A stretch of 32,891 nucleotides of DNA from Desulfuromonadales bacterium (GTDB lineage Bacteria; Desulfobacterota; Desulfuromonadia; Desulfuromonadales; Syntrophotaleaceae). This document shows positions 7,889-17,100 of this stretch, one piece after another. Under the pieces are notes generated by a model that was given only the letters and a program-made list of their open reading frames with translations, did not search any database and was not told where the DNA came from. Location: assembly GCA_030154185.1 (NCBI GenBank), contig JASKKK010000028.1, forward strand, positions 1 through 32,891. Reading direction: 5' to 3'. Every line of letters begins with the position of its first letter. Position 1 is the first letter of the stretch. Position numbers and translations under genes: made by a program.

Positions 7889-10372
7889 CTAGTCGCTTAG
7901 GGGCAGATCGAAAACTATCTCGGTCCCCGCCCCGGGTGCGCTGACAACTTCGATGCTGCCTCCGTGGCGTTCAATAATATATTTGACGATGTGCATACCG
8001 AGTCCGAGTCCGCGCACACCGCTGTTGAGATCGACCGCTCGATAGAATCGGTCGAACATGCGCTCGATCTGCTCCGACGTCATGCCAATGCCCTTATCTT
8101 TGACCGAAATGCGATAACAGTCCGGCTCGCGCCCGCCGGTCACCCTCACCGCACTGCCTTCCCGGGAGTACTTTACGGCATTACTGACGAGATTTTCCAT
8201 AACCTGCACCAGCTTTTCCCGGTCGGCTCGGACCTTGTGCGACACGTCTGACGCAAAATCCATTTCGAACCGGTAACGCGGAAACTGCAGTTGAAAATGC
8301 TGCAGAACCCTGCGATTGATTTCAAATACGTTAACAGACTCCATAACCAGGGGAATTTCGCGACCGGCCTCGATGCGACTGATATCGAGCAGATCGGATA
8401 CGATCCGTTCCAACACCTCGGCCTTGTCATAAATTTCGGTCATGAACTCCTTGAGCTGAGCTTCAGGAAAGCCTCCGAATTCCTCAGGATGCATACAGAA
8501 TTCAAGGTATCCCATGATGGAGGTAAGGGGAGTGCGCAATTCGTGGGCCGCAGTTGAGATAAACTCGGTCTTGACGCGCTCCATTTCACGTTCACGTGTC
8601 ATATCCGTAAAAATAAAAATGGCTCCGGTCCGCCCGCCCTGGATGTTCGCCATACATGAAGCGCGAGCTTTGAAAAAAGCCTGTTTTTCTTTATGGTCCG
8701 AAGGCCAGGGCAGGCAGGCCTCGCACTCGCCCGCCTCAACGTTGTCCAATAATTCGAGCAGGGTGTCGCGCACCTCGCCGGCCGGACAAAGATCGTGGAA
8801 AGAGGACCCTACAGCATGCTCCGCGGGTTTTCCGAACAGTTTTTCCGCTTGCGGATTGAGCAGCACTACCTGTCCGGCTTCATCGAGGACAACCAATGCA
8901 TCGGTAATCGACCGGATAATGTTATCGATCTTTTCTCGACCGTCCTCAGCCTCCCACAAGGCCCTTTTGAGGCTGTCCTCCTGCTGTTTGCGCTCGGTAA
9001 TATCTTCGGCAACACCACGAAACCCGGCCGCAAGGCCATCTTCATTGATGATCGGAGTTCCGCTCAACAACAGACATCGCTGGCGTCCGTCTTTATGCTG
9101 CAGCCATTTTTCCACATTGCGGAAAACCTTGGGCGCTTTGTCCCACTCTTCGAATAAAACATGCCAGGTTTCCTCGGCAGCAGCATCATCCAGTTCGGCC
9201 GGAGATCTGCCGATGAGTCTATCGGCATCGCAACCAAGGACACTGCTGGCCCGTTCAGACAGGTAACGAAATCGCCAGTCCGGACCGACCTCCCAGATCA
9301 GATCGCCGATACTCAGGGCAATATCGCGGAAACGCTTCTCCCCCTCCTTGAGCAGGCGTTCGGCTTTTTTACGATCCGTAATATCTATCGCCAGGCCCAG
9401 CAGCCCCTGCACCTGTCCATCATTTCCTACGACCTTGGTACGGACAACACGATAGTCGTGCAGATTGCCATCGACATGGGAAAACGTCTGCTCCCTTTCC
9501 AACGGACCGGCCGACTCGTAAGCCGGGGGATCGTCCAGAGCGAAAACAGCAGATCCTCCTTTGCCCAGGCGCTGCTTCAGGATCTGTTGCCCCTTGCCGA
9601 GTATCTGCTCTTCCGGCATGCCGAGAATTTCGCACAAATGTCGATTGACAAAGACAACATCCTTGTTTTGGTCCAGCATCCAGATGGCAAAAGGCGCTGC
9701 TTCGAATATCGCATCCAGAACCTGTCCCCTACGGAAGGTATGCCGCCAGCCCGGCACCGCTTTTTGGGTCCGTCTGCCCGGCACCGCCCCGGAGCCGCCA
9801 TGAAAGCCACCCGGCAACAGATGGCCGGCATGGCAAATATAACGATGCATGCCGAATATCCGGCGCAGCTCCGCAGAGGGAGTTTCCCGTCGAGGGAAGC
9901 CGTTCAGGACCTGTAACGCACAGTTTTGCCGTTCCTTGTTCATCCAGAGCAGAAAATCGGATTTTACGGTTTCCCGAACACCGCATTTGCCCAGCCAGGC
10001 CATATCGCATACAACGCGCACCTCCGGGAAGTTTGAGGCCGCGCCACGCACAGCAGGTAATTTCAAGAAGCCCTTTTCCGTGAGAAGCCGCTCCAACGCT
10101 CCGGCATCGTCCCAATGAATCAAACGACCGTCTTTCAGGGCCCGTTGGAACAAAAGGACGTCATTGCGGGATAAATAAGTGGATGAAGAAAATACCCCGG
10201 CAGGCGACAAACAGATGCATTGTTCGCCGTTGCGCAGACCGACTTTTAAAAACCGGCTGAGAGCCTGAATCCATTCCGATATGTCATCGTAGACAAGACA
10301 AACGTGATCCTGCCAACTCAGGTCTTCAAATGTATGCTCCCCTCCACAATCGGAAACGGGAAACTCTGTCAT
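7889..10372 (-). CDS. MEDS-PAS sensor histidine kinase
   Basis: An 827-residue hybrid-free kinase without membrane segments, so probably cytosolic. In order: a MEDS-like domain (about residues 18-186, starting DHVCLVYDD), a PAS domain (~215-334, ending DITDRKKAE), a second PAS (~347-460, ending EDITERKQQ), a third PAS (~480-593), a HisKA box STAAHELRTPLTS with phospho-acceptor His at about residue 610, and an HATPase domain with N box ENLVSNAVKYS, G1 DKGIGM and G2 GLGLGMHIV. MEDS domains are known from DcmR and methanogen/methylotroph sensors; the ligand is unknown. I chose ATG 10372, preceded by GGAG seven bases upstream, over a GTG at 10384. No response regulator is adjacent, so it is an orphan kinase. 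It diverges from trmO. Confidence 0.9.
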   Translation of the reverse strand: MTEFPVSDCGGEHTFEDLSWQDHVCLVYDDISEWIQALSRFLKVGLRNGEQCICLSPAGVFSSSTYLSRNDVLLFQRALKDGRLIHWDDAGALERLLTEKGFLKLPAVRGAASNFPEVRVVCDMAWLGKCGVRETVKSDFLLWMNKERQNCALQVLNGFPRRETPSAELRRIFGMHRYICHAGHLLPGGFHGGSGAVPGRRTQKAVPGWRHTFRRGQVLDAIFEAAPFAIWMLDQNKDVVFVNRHLCEILGMPEEQILGKGQQILKQRLGKGGSAVFALDDPPAYESAGPLEREQTFSHVDGNLHDYRVVRTKVVGNDGQVQGLLGLAIDITDRKKAERLLKEGEKRFRDIALSIGDLIWEVGPDWRFRYLSERASSVLGCDADRLIGRSPAELDDAAAEETWHVLFEEWDKAPKVFRNVEKWLQHKDGRQRCLLLSGTPIINEDGLAAGFRGVAEDITERKQQEDSLKRALWEAEDGREKIDNIIRSITDALVVLDEAGQVVLLNPQAEKLFGKPAEHAVGSSFHDLCPAGEVRDTLLELLDNVEAGECEACLPWPSDHKEKQAFFKARASCMANIQGGRTGAIFIFTDMTREREMERVKTEFISTAAHELRTPLTSIMGYLEFCMHPEEFGGFPEAQLKEFMTEIYDKAEVLERIVSDLLDISRIEAGREIPLVMESVNVFEINRRVLQHFQLQFPRYRFEMDFASDVSHKVRADREKLVQVMENLVSNAVKYSREGSAVRVTGGREPDCYRISVKDKGIGMTSEQIERMFDRFYRAVDLNSGVRGLGLGMHIVKYIIERHGGSIEVVSAPGAGTEIVFDLPLSD

Positions 10373-10512
10373 GGCATACTCCACAGGGCTCGACAGAAAA
10401 GAGACGATGATTTCTTATATATCATGCATTTCATTTTACCCATAAAAAATTATTGAGATGATCGGGCAAAATCCCCTGTTCCGCCTTCATGAATCGTGGT
10501 ATTTACACACCT

Positions 10513-11226
10513 ATGAACATACCCATGCAACCGATCGGATTCATACGCTCCGGATTCCCGGAAAAATTCGGCATTCCGCGCCAGGCCGGGCTGGTTTCCG
10601 AAGCAAGTGCCAGCCTGGAACTGCTGCCTCCTTTCGATACCCCGGAAGCCGTAAGAGGATTGGAGGGGTTTTCCCACATCTGGTTGATTTTCGTATTCCA
10701 TGCCCATCTTGAAAGCGGCTGGAAGCCGACGGTGCGTCCGCCCCGCCTGGGAGGCAACAAACGATTAGGTGTCTTCGCCACCAGATCGCCGTTCCGTCCG
10801 AACCCTGTCGGCCTGTCGGCCGTCGCCCTGGAGCGCACCGTTACGCAAAACGGTCATACGGTATTACACCTGCGGGGGACCGATCTGCTGGACGGCACAC
10901 CGGTACTCGACATCAAACCCTACGTGCCCTACGCCGACGCTCTGCCCGAAGCGCAGGGGGGTTTTGCAGCCGAACGTCCGCAACCGATGGTGCAGGTCGA
11001 TTTCACGCCGGAGGCATCGGCCTGTTGCCGGAAATTGGAGAGACAGGGGTATCCCCGCCTCGAAAAGCTGATTCGTCAAGTTCTGGAAAATGATCCCCGC
11101 CCTGCCTACCAAGCCACCCGGCCCGGCAAACAAAACTTCGGAATGCGTCTGTTCGATCTCGAGTTGCGCTGGCGGGCCGAAAATAAACGCCTCACGGTTG
11201 TCTCTATAAGGAAGGTCGCAAATTAA
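10513..11226 (+). CDS. trmO: tRNA (N6-threonylcarbamoyladenosine37-N6)-methyltransferase TrmO
   Basis: Closely resembles E. coli TrmO (YaeB/TsaA): IGFIRSGFPEKFGIPRQAGL at the N-terminus, then AVRGLEGFSHIWLIFVFH, PTVRPPRLGGNKRLGVFATR, SPFRPNPVGLS and DGTPVLDIKPYVPYAD, with a C-terminal RPAYQATRPGKQNFG block. The enzyme uses SAM to methylate t6A at position 37 of some ANN-decoding tRNAs, in the cytoplasm. About 237 residues, normal for the family. Three nearby ATGs are possible (10489, 10513, 10525); 10513 gives the spacing to the IGxIRS motif closest to E. coli, but none has a clear ribosome site. It stands alone between the MEDS kinase and the cheW region. Confidence 0.93.
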   Translation: MNIPMQPIGFIRSGFPEKFGIPRQAGLVSEASASLELLPPFDTPEAVRGLEGFSHIWLIFVFHAHLESGWKPTVRPPRLGGNKRLGVFATRSPFRPNPVGLSAVALERTVTQNGHTVLHLRGTDLLDGTPVLDIKPYVPYADALPEAQGGFAAERPQPMVQVDFTPEASACCRKLERQGYPRLEKLIRQVLENDPRPAYQATRPGKQNFGMRLFDLELRWRAENKRLTVVSIRKVAN

Positions 11227-11234
11227 GGAGCAGG

Positions 11235-11464
11235 TCAGAAAAAGAGGGGCTGCACCATTTGCTGCAGCCCCTTTCTCGATTCACCCCATGCGTCTTTCAA
11301 ATCCTCTGCCCGACCGCTCAATCCCTTTGCCGCGGCAGCGGTCTTACCCACCAGATTGATGCCCCTGACCGCCCCGGGAATAATCGCATCCCTGTCGTGC
11401 TCACCCATAAATTGGAAAACAGGTGACAGCGGCAGTAAGGTGTTGTCCCTCTCGGGAAGGCAAT
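11235..11464 (-). pseudogene. Possible decayed chemoreceptor (MCP) C-terminal tail downstream of cheW
   Basis: In the frame read on the minus strand directly after cheW, the conceptual peptide contains INLVGKTAAAAKGLSGRAED followed by LKDAW. This resembles the C-terminal end of methyl-accepting chemotaxis proteins, where a run such as QQNAAAAEEL is followed by a SxQAExLK segment. The stretch has no start codon of its own with a ribosome site (the only ATG lies inside cheW in another frame), is too short to be a receptor, and lacks the signalling hairpin tip. I read it as a possible remnant of a receptor gene that once followed cheW. The resemblance is short and could be chance. The frame runs into the terminator hairpin. 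Confidence 0.3.
11239..11271 (-). terminator. Terminator of the cheW transcript
   Basis: Perfect 9-bp arms GGGGCTGCA / TGCAGCCCC around an 8-nt loop; read on the minus strand the stem is followed by CTCTTTTT. It could also slow plus-strand transcripts from trmO, but the T tract favours the minus strand. Confidence 0.7.
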
Positions 11465-11935
11465 CTAACCTACCAGGCACTCCACATCGAGCAGGATTTT
11501 GACTTCATCGTCAATTTTTCCGATGCCTTTGACATATTTGCCGTCAGCTCCGCCATTTGCGACCGGAGACGACTCCACCTGAGCTGCCGGGATATCCATG
11601 ACCTCGTTGACATGATCGACCACCAATCCCATGGCCTGATCGGCGACATTGACAACAACAACACAGGTGCGTTCGTCATAATCCCTGGCCGACAGTCCAA
11701 AACGGGCCCGCACATCCATCACCGGGATCACCTTGCCGCGAAGGTTGATAACTCCCTTGATGAAGGGAGGCATGTCGGGAACCTTGGTAATATTCAAAAT
11801 CCCTATGATTTCGATGACATAACAAATATCGATCGCATATACTTCGTCAGCCAGAGAAAAAGTCAGGTATTTATCTTTCTGGGTATCCTCGTCCACCCCT
11901 GCGACAACCTCATCGGCACATACCGCTTTTTGCAT
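11465..11935 (-). CDS. cheW: Chemotaxis coupling protein CheW
   Basis: A 156-residue single-domain CheW: LTFSLADEVYAIDICYVIEI near the start, the conserved core PPFIKGVINLRGKVIPVMDV (residues ~77-96) and GLVVDHVNEVMDI later. CheW bridges chemoreceptors to the CheA kinase at the cell pole. The ATG at 11935 lies eight bases after GGTGG, with AAAGGA further upstream. No CheA, receptor or other che gene lies in the window, so it is an isolated coupling protein, though the sequence just downstream may be a receptor remnant. The C-terminus (DEVKILLDVECLVG) ends normally. A hairpin with a T tract ~200 bp downstream should end the transcript. Confidence 0.95.
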   Translation of the reverse strand: MQKAVCADEVVAGVDEDTQKDKYLTFSLADEVYAIDICYVIEIIGILNITKVPDMPPFIKGVINLRGKVIPVMDVRARFGLSARDYDERTCVVVVNVADQAMGLVVDHVNEVMDIPAAQVESSPVANGGADGKYVKGIGKIDDEVKILLDVECLVG

Positions 11936-12435
11936 ATTCTGCCACCATTCCTTTCATCCGCTTTTCAGTTGATCCTTCGAAAACTTTCCTGAAACATGGC
12001 TTTACTAACCGCACAGACGGGCGTCCAATCCGATTCGCTTATCGTTAACCAGACAGCCATCGAATACCCTCTCTTTCGTGATGCGGACGATCTAGGCTAG
12101 CAGCAAACCCCGTGCCGTTAACGAAAAGCGCTGGCAGAAAGATCCGCAACCTGATAGCGCCTTGAAATTATGGAGAAAAAACCAAAACACGGCGTTACTG
12201 CCTTCCCATTCGCATAACATCACAGATAACCTGCCCCAGCAGTTACGCCCCACATATGTGGCGTCCGCAGGCAACATCACTCCACTATCTGCATCAAAAG
12301 GGATGGCTAAGCAAAAATCGCCGAATGCAAGGCACGTGATTGCCAAGGATGAGGCCTGCTTACGTATGTTGAAGCATCGAGGCGACGCAGCAGTTGGCGA
12401 GGTTTTGCGACGGCACCAATTTTCGACCGGACGAT
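11936..12435. other. Intergenic region upstream of cheW
   Basis: A 500-bp gap with no credible gene: open frames here lack ribosome sites and cross a dispersed repeat. It holds a perfect 12-bp palindrome CCACATATGTGG (12250-12261), a possible operator, and a degenerate copy of the dispersed repeat at 12290-12418. I saw no good sigma-54 site (GG-N10-GC). Confidence 0.5.
12290..12418 (+). repeat. Dispersed repeat, copy A (degenerate)
   Basis: Matches copies B (21034-21189, opposite strand) and C (22868-23022) through GCATCAAAAGGGATGGCTAA, ATGCAAGGCACGTGATTG, CTTACGTATGTTGAAGCA, GACGCAGCAGTTGGCGAG and TTTTGCGACG. It lacks the left terminal hairpin and has more differences than B and C have from each other, so it is an older or eroded copy. 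It lies immediately downstream of the NtrC-type regulator gene. Confidence 0.75.
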
Positions 12436-14154
12436 TTACCCGGCCAGTTGATATTTTTCGATCTTCCGGTAAAGGGTCTTGCGATCTATGCCCAGCAGAC
12501 GCGCCGCCTTGGCCTTGTTCCAATCGGTCTTTTCAAGAGCGGCAAGGATCTCCTCCTGTTCCCGATCTTTCATGCCGCTGTTTTGAACGCCGGCAGACGG
12601 AGCTGACTGAAGAACCTCGGCCGGCAGATGGGCAAGCCGCACAATCGGTTCGCCACAATGAATCAGGGCATGCTCGACGGCATGTTCCAACTGACGGATG
12701 TTGCCCGGCCAGTCATAAGCCCGCAGCGCGTCGGCCACATCATTACCCAGGCCCTGCACCTGACGGCCGAGCACCTCGTTGTAGTGCCGAATGAAATGAT
12801 CCACCAGCAGGGGAATATCTTCCTTGCGTTCCCTCAGAGCCGGCAAATCCAGGGTAATGACCTTGAGGCGATAATAAAGATCCTGCCGGAATTCACCGTT
12901 ACGCACTTTTTCTTCAAGATCCTGGTTGGTGGCGGCAACAATGCGAACATCGACCCTGATGGGTGTCGAGTCGCCGATGCGTTCGACTTCCTTTTCCTGC
13001 AGCACCCTCAACAATCGCAGTTGCATGCGGGGGGATATGTCGCCGATCTCGTCAAGGAAGATGGTCCCGCCGTCAGCCTTCTGAAACCGTCCGACATGAT
13101 CCTTGACGGCGCCGGTGAAAGCCCCCTTGACGTGGCCGAAAAGTTCGCTTTCGAGCAGGGTATCCGACAATGCGGCACAGTTCACCTTCACCAGGGGACG
13201 CTTCTTGCGCTGCCCCGACAGATGCAGGGCCTCGGCGACCAGTTCTTTTCCGGTACCGCTCTCCCCAAGGATCAGTACGGTGGAGGGAACCTGGGCAAGA
13301 TTTTCTATCAGCCCGAAAATTTCCTGCATTTTCTGACTTCTGGCTATCATGCGATGGAAACACTGGCGCTTGTTCAGGCTGCGCTCCAGGTCATTGAGGC
13401 GGGTTTCATCCCTCACCGCCATCACCGTCCCGAAAATCTCACCTTCATTGTTTTGCAGTGGCGCGGTCGACAGCGAAACCACCTGCCCGGAGCGACCAAG
13501 GCGCTCGCAATGCATACGTGCAAGCTCCAGGGGTTTTTGCTCCTCGAGTGTGCGCCGCAACAATTCGCGGCACTTGCCCGAGCAAGGAATATCCAGAGAA
13601 TCCATCGTTTCGCCACGGTCTCCCTCCTCCAGGCCACAGAGGCTGGCGGCCGCCTTATTGAAGTCGGTAAAGATTCCCGCAGCATTCACCGAAACCAGAC
13701 CATCCTTGACACTGTCGAAGATGGCCGCAAGATTGGTTCGGATCTCCGCCTCGCGGTCGAGAGCCTGTTTATACTTGAGAGCGGAACGCGCCACCTGCAG
13801 CAGATCCTTTTTGACCACCGGTTTGGAGATATAGTCATAAGCTCCCAGGCGTACCGCCTCGGCGGCCGTGTCGACGTTGGGAAATCCGGTAATCATGACA
13901 ACCGGCGTGCTCTGATCATATTCCCGCAAGGCACGCAACACCTCGATCCCAGTACGCCCGCCAAGCACGATATCCGAAAAAACGAGATCGTATTCACCGT
14001 TCTGCAGAAGGTTCAGCGCTTCATCAAAATCGGCTGCCGTCGACACCTCATGGCCTTCCGCCGCAAGAAATCGTTCAAAACTGAAACGCAGGCATTTTTC
14101 ATCATCGATGATCAGAATTCTGGCTGGGCTGTCGAATTTACGGTTCATGGTCAT
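12436..14154 (-). CDS. Sigma-54-dependent response regulator, NtrC family with PAS domain
   Basis: A 572-residue transcription activator. Residues ~11-120 form a receiver domain with phospho-acceptor Asp61 (VFSDIVL) and Lys111 (ISKPV). A PAS domain (~138-250) follows, then the AAA+ sigma-54 interaction domain: Walker A GESGTGKE at 297-304, the sigma-54-contacting loop GAFTGA at 344-349 and Walker B TIFLDEIGD at ~364-372. A Fis-type helix-turn-helix (NKAKAARLLGIDRKTLYRKI, ~547-566) closes it. Phosphorylation should license ATP-driven opening of sigma-54 promoters. Its ATG overlaps the stop of the upstream kinase as ATGA, so the two are translationally coupled and surely partners. A PAS domain between receiver and AAA+ is a less common layout, and this one contains a CSGKC motif (residues 191-195). 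Target genes cannot be told. Confidence 0.95.
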   Translation of the reverse strand: MTMNRKFDSPARILIIDDEKCLRFSFERFLAAEGHEVSTAADFDEALNLLQNGEYDLVFSDIVLGGRTGIEVLRALREYDQSTPVVMITGFPNVDTAAEAVRLGAYDYISKPVVKKDLLQVARSALKYKQALDREAEIRTNLAAIFDSVKDGLVSVNAAGIFTDFNKAAASLCGLEEGDRGETMDSLDIPCSGKCRELLRRTLEEQKPLELARMHCERLGRSGQVVSLSTAPLQNNEGEIFGTVMAVRDETRLNDLERSLNKRQCFHRMIARSQKMQEIFGLIENLAQVPSTVLILGESGTGKELVAEALHLSGQRKKRPLVKVNCAALSDTLLESELFGHVKGAFTGAVKDHVGRFQKADGGTIFLDEIGDISPRMQLRLLRVLQEKEVERIGDSTPIRVDVRIVAATNQDLEEKVRNGEFRQDLYYRLKVITLDLPALRERKEDIPLLVDHFIRHYNEVLGRQVQGLGNDVADALRAYDWPGNIRQLEHAVEHALIHCGEPIVRLAHLPAEVLQSAPSAGVQNSGMKDREQEEILAALEKTDWNKAKAARLLGIDRKTLYRKIEKYQLAG

Positions 14155-17100
14155 TCCTCGGGTGCTGCGGGAAGAATCAGGGTAACCGTGGTGTAAAGGC
14201 CCTCCCTGCTGTCTATGAGAATCTCCCCATGGTGATCCTTGATAATACCGTGGCTGATACTCAATCCCAATCCGGTCCCCTCACCGGTCGGTTTGGTGGT
14301 ATAAAACGGTTCGAGAATCTTGTGCAGGGAACTCTGAGGGATGCCGCTCCCTTGGTCACGAACCGAGAGTTGTACCGCCGGCCGACTTTGATAGGTACAT
14401 TCGGCGGCTTTGATAAGTAGAACCTTATCTGCATGAACGGTGGGATACTTCTGGTTCAACGCGTAACGAGCATTGCTCAACAGATTAAGTATGACCTGCT
14501 GAATTTCCTGGGCATGCGCCACCACCTCCGGCAAATCGGCCGGCACCTCCAGCTTCAGATCGATGCCGTCCTTGCGCAACTGGGATTCGGTCAATGCCAG
14601 GGAACAGGCAAGGGTATCCCAGAGCGCCACCCGGTCCTTGTGTTCATCGCGCGCGCGGGCAAAGGCCAGAAGATTCCGAACGATATTGGCGATGCGTTCC
14701 CCTTCGTCGATAATACCGCACAGAATATCCTTTTCGTCCTCGGCTATTTCGAGACTATCGGCGAGCAGTTGCGCATAATTGATGATGCCGTTGATGGGAT
14801 TGTTGATTTCGTGGGCCACCCCAGCAGCAAGTTCGCCCAGAGATGCGAGTTGCCCGGTTCGCAGGGATTCCTCGCGCAATTGCATCTGGTGAGTGATGTC
14901 GCTGGCATAGCGTATGACCTGCACCGTATTGCCGGCCTTGTCTTTTACCGGGAAGGTGCGAACCTCCCAGCTGCGCTCACTCCCCCCTTTAAGGATTACC
15001 TTCTGACTGTCGCCGGTGCGAAAACTCGCCATCACCGGACATTCTTCCTGGCGACAGGAACAGTCTTCCCACAAGGAGCAACAGGTCTTGCCCGGGATCT
15101 TTCGTACCGGCAGATTGGTCATCTCGGCCGTGCTTAAATTGGTCCGCAGCACGGTACAATCCGGCGCAATCAGAGCAATGGAATCGGGTATGCCGTCGAG
15201 CAGGGTCTGATATTCACGAAACAGGCGTTTGAAACGTTTTTCACTCTGACGAAGCGCCTGTTCGGCAGCCATGCGATCGGAAATATCCACAGCCACCCCG
15301 CGCACCCCGACAATACGTCCCTTGCGAACCATTGGCGACACTGAAATCATGACCCTGAAGCGAAAGCCGTTACGCGCCTCGATCAAGCATTCATGGGCAT
15401 TGATGGTTTCACCGTCGAGAACCCGCTGAAACACGTCTGTCATCAGTGTGCGATCGGCACCGGCGAGCAGATCGAAAACGCTTACCCCCTCCTTGAGATC
15501 GGCGGAACCGCAGCCGATCATCTCCATCGTCACGCGATTGGCGAAAGTCAGCCGGCCAAGAGTATCGGTCTCGAATACCGACTGGGGCAGCAGATCGGCC
15601 GTATCGCGAAAACGCGACTCGCTTTCCCGCAACTCCTCCTCAACCTTCTTGCGCTCGGTAATGTCCACGCCGACGGATTGCACTTCGGTCACTTCCCCCA
15701 ACTCCCCCACGATGGCGGTATTGCTCCACCGGTACCACAAGCAACTGCCATCGCTTTGCGGTACGGGGGTCTCGTGGTAAAGGGTTCCGGGATGGGTCAG
15801 CAGCAAGCGGATATGCTCCTCCATGGCAACACGAAGTTCGTCCGGCATCTTGTTGACAAATTTGCGTCCCAGAAACTTGTCCGGCGCTCTTTTGAACAGG
15901 CGGCAATAGGCCTGGTTGACATAGGTCAACGTCGTGTCGGGAAGCCAGCGACAGACGGCTTCGACCTGGGTCTGCATAAGGGCACGATAACGTTCTTCGC
16001 TGCGCCGCAATTCTACTTCTGCCTGGTGGCGTTCCGTCACATCCCGGATGGCGGCGATAACCCTCGATTTCTGGCCCTTCTGCCACAACGACAGGGACAA
16101 TTCGATGAAGAACTCCTCTCCATCACTGTTCAAGGCAGGCAATTCGATATTCTGGCCGAGCAGTTCGGAATCAAAATTGCGAGAGAAAAACTCCGCCAGG
16201 CTCTGTCGATGGCTGTCGCGAAACCGCTGGGGCATCAGAACGTCAAGTGGTTTCCCGAGCATCTGCTCTTCGGTATATCCGAACATTTTCTGCGCTGCAG
16301 GATTGAAAATAATGACCAGTCCTTTGTCGTTAACGCCGATGAGGGCATCGCTGATAACACGAAGTACGGCGTTAAAACGTTTTTCACTCCACATCAAGGA
16401 CTGGCGTATCACCCTGTGGGAGCGCAATCGGGGCAACACCAGGATGATCAGAACGATCTGCAGAATCAGAAACAGAACGCAGGCCACGACCAGCCTGACA
16501 TCCATGCCAACGGTCTGAACCGGGCCGTCCAGGAGCGTGCTGCCTCTGGGAAGCACGCTCAGGGGAATGTCCCATTGCTTCAGAGCAGGATACAAAAAAA
16601 CATATCGCGCGGCATTGGCATCAAATGCATCGTTTTCGAAAACATCTCCCTGGCCAAGGACCCTGTCGACAAGGACTTGCGCGGCAGCTTGCCCCTGCGC
16701 CAAACCGTCTACCACGCTGCCGCCAACCACACCGTCGACAAGATAGTTGGTTCCCATCGCCAAAATTTTGAATGATCCCGCCTCGGCTAGTGTTTTAATC
16801 GCCACGGGGATGGGAACCGGGGTACCGTCAGCCCCAACCAGACCTCCGAGAGTGGTAAGGACGACGGTACCCCTCCCCCGGGACGCCAGTTGGGTTCGCA
16901 ACCCGGGCAGGGTTTTATCCGCCAGGAACTCATAATCCAGGTCAGGAAAATGAAGTGCCATTTCTTCGGCAACATGCCGTGCGATAAGGTCATGGGACCG
17001 GCAATCGTCACCGAGAAAATAAATCTTTTCAAGTTCGGGATCCATTTTCAGGGCCACACCGACATTGCCGGCGACATCCTTGCGCTCGAACACCCCATTG

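Noticed and set aside
12325-12345. A sigma-54-like sequence (GGCACGTGATTGC)
   Set aside because: The GG and GC are separated by nine bases instead of the required ten, and the match lies within the dispersed repeat.
12162-12794. A 210-codon open frame crossing the cheW-regulator gap
   Set aside because: It runs through the dispersed repeat and into the antisense of the regulator gene; no family motif.
12628-14196. A 522-codon open frame on the plus strand antisense to the NtrC-type regulator
   Set aside because: The opposite strand encodes a complete, motif-rich regulator. This frame shows no family motifs and is explained by codon bias of the real gene.
15393-16775. A 460-codon plus-strand open frame antisense to the periplasmic-sensing kinase
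   Set aside because: A His/Gln-rich shadow of the kinase reading frame, with no ribosome site and no recognisable domain.
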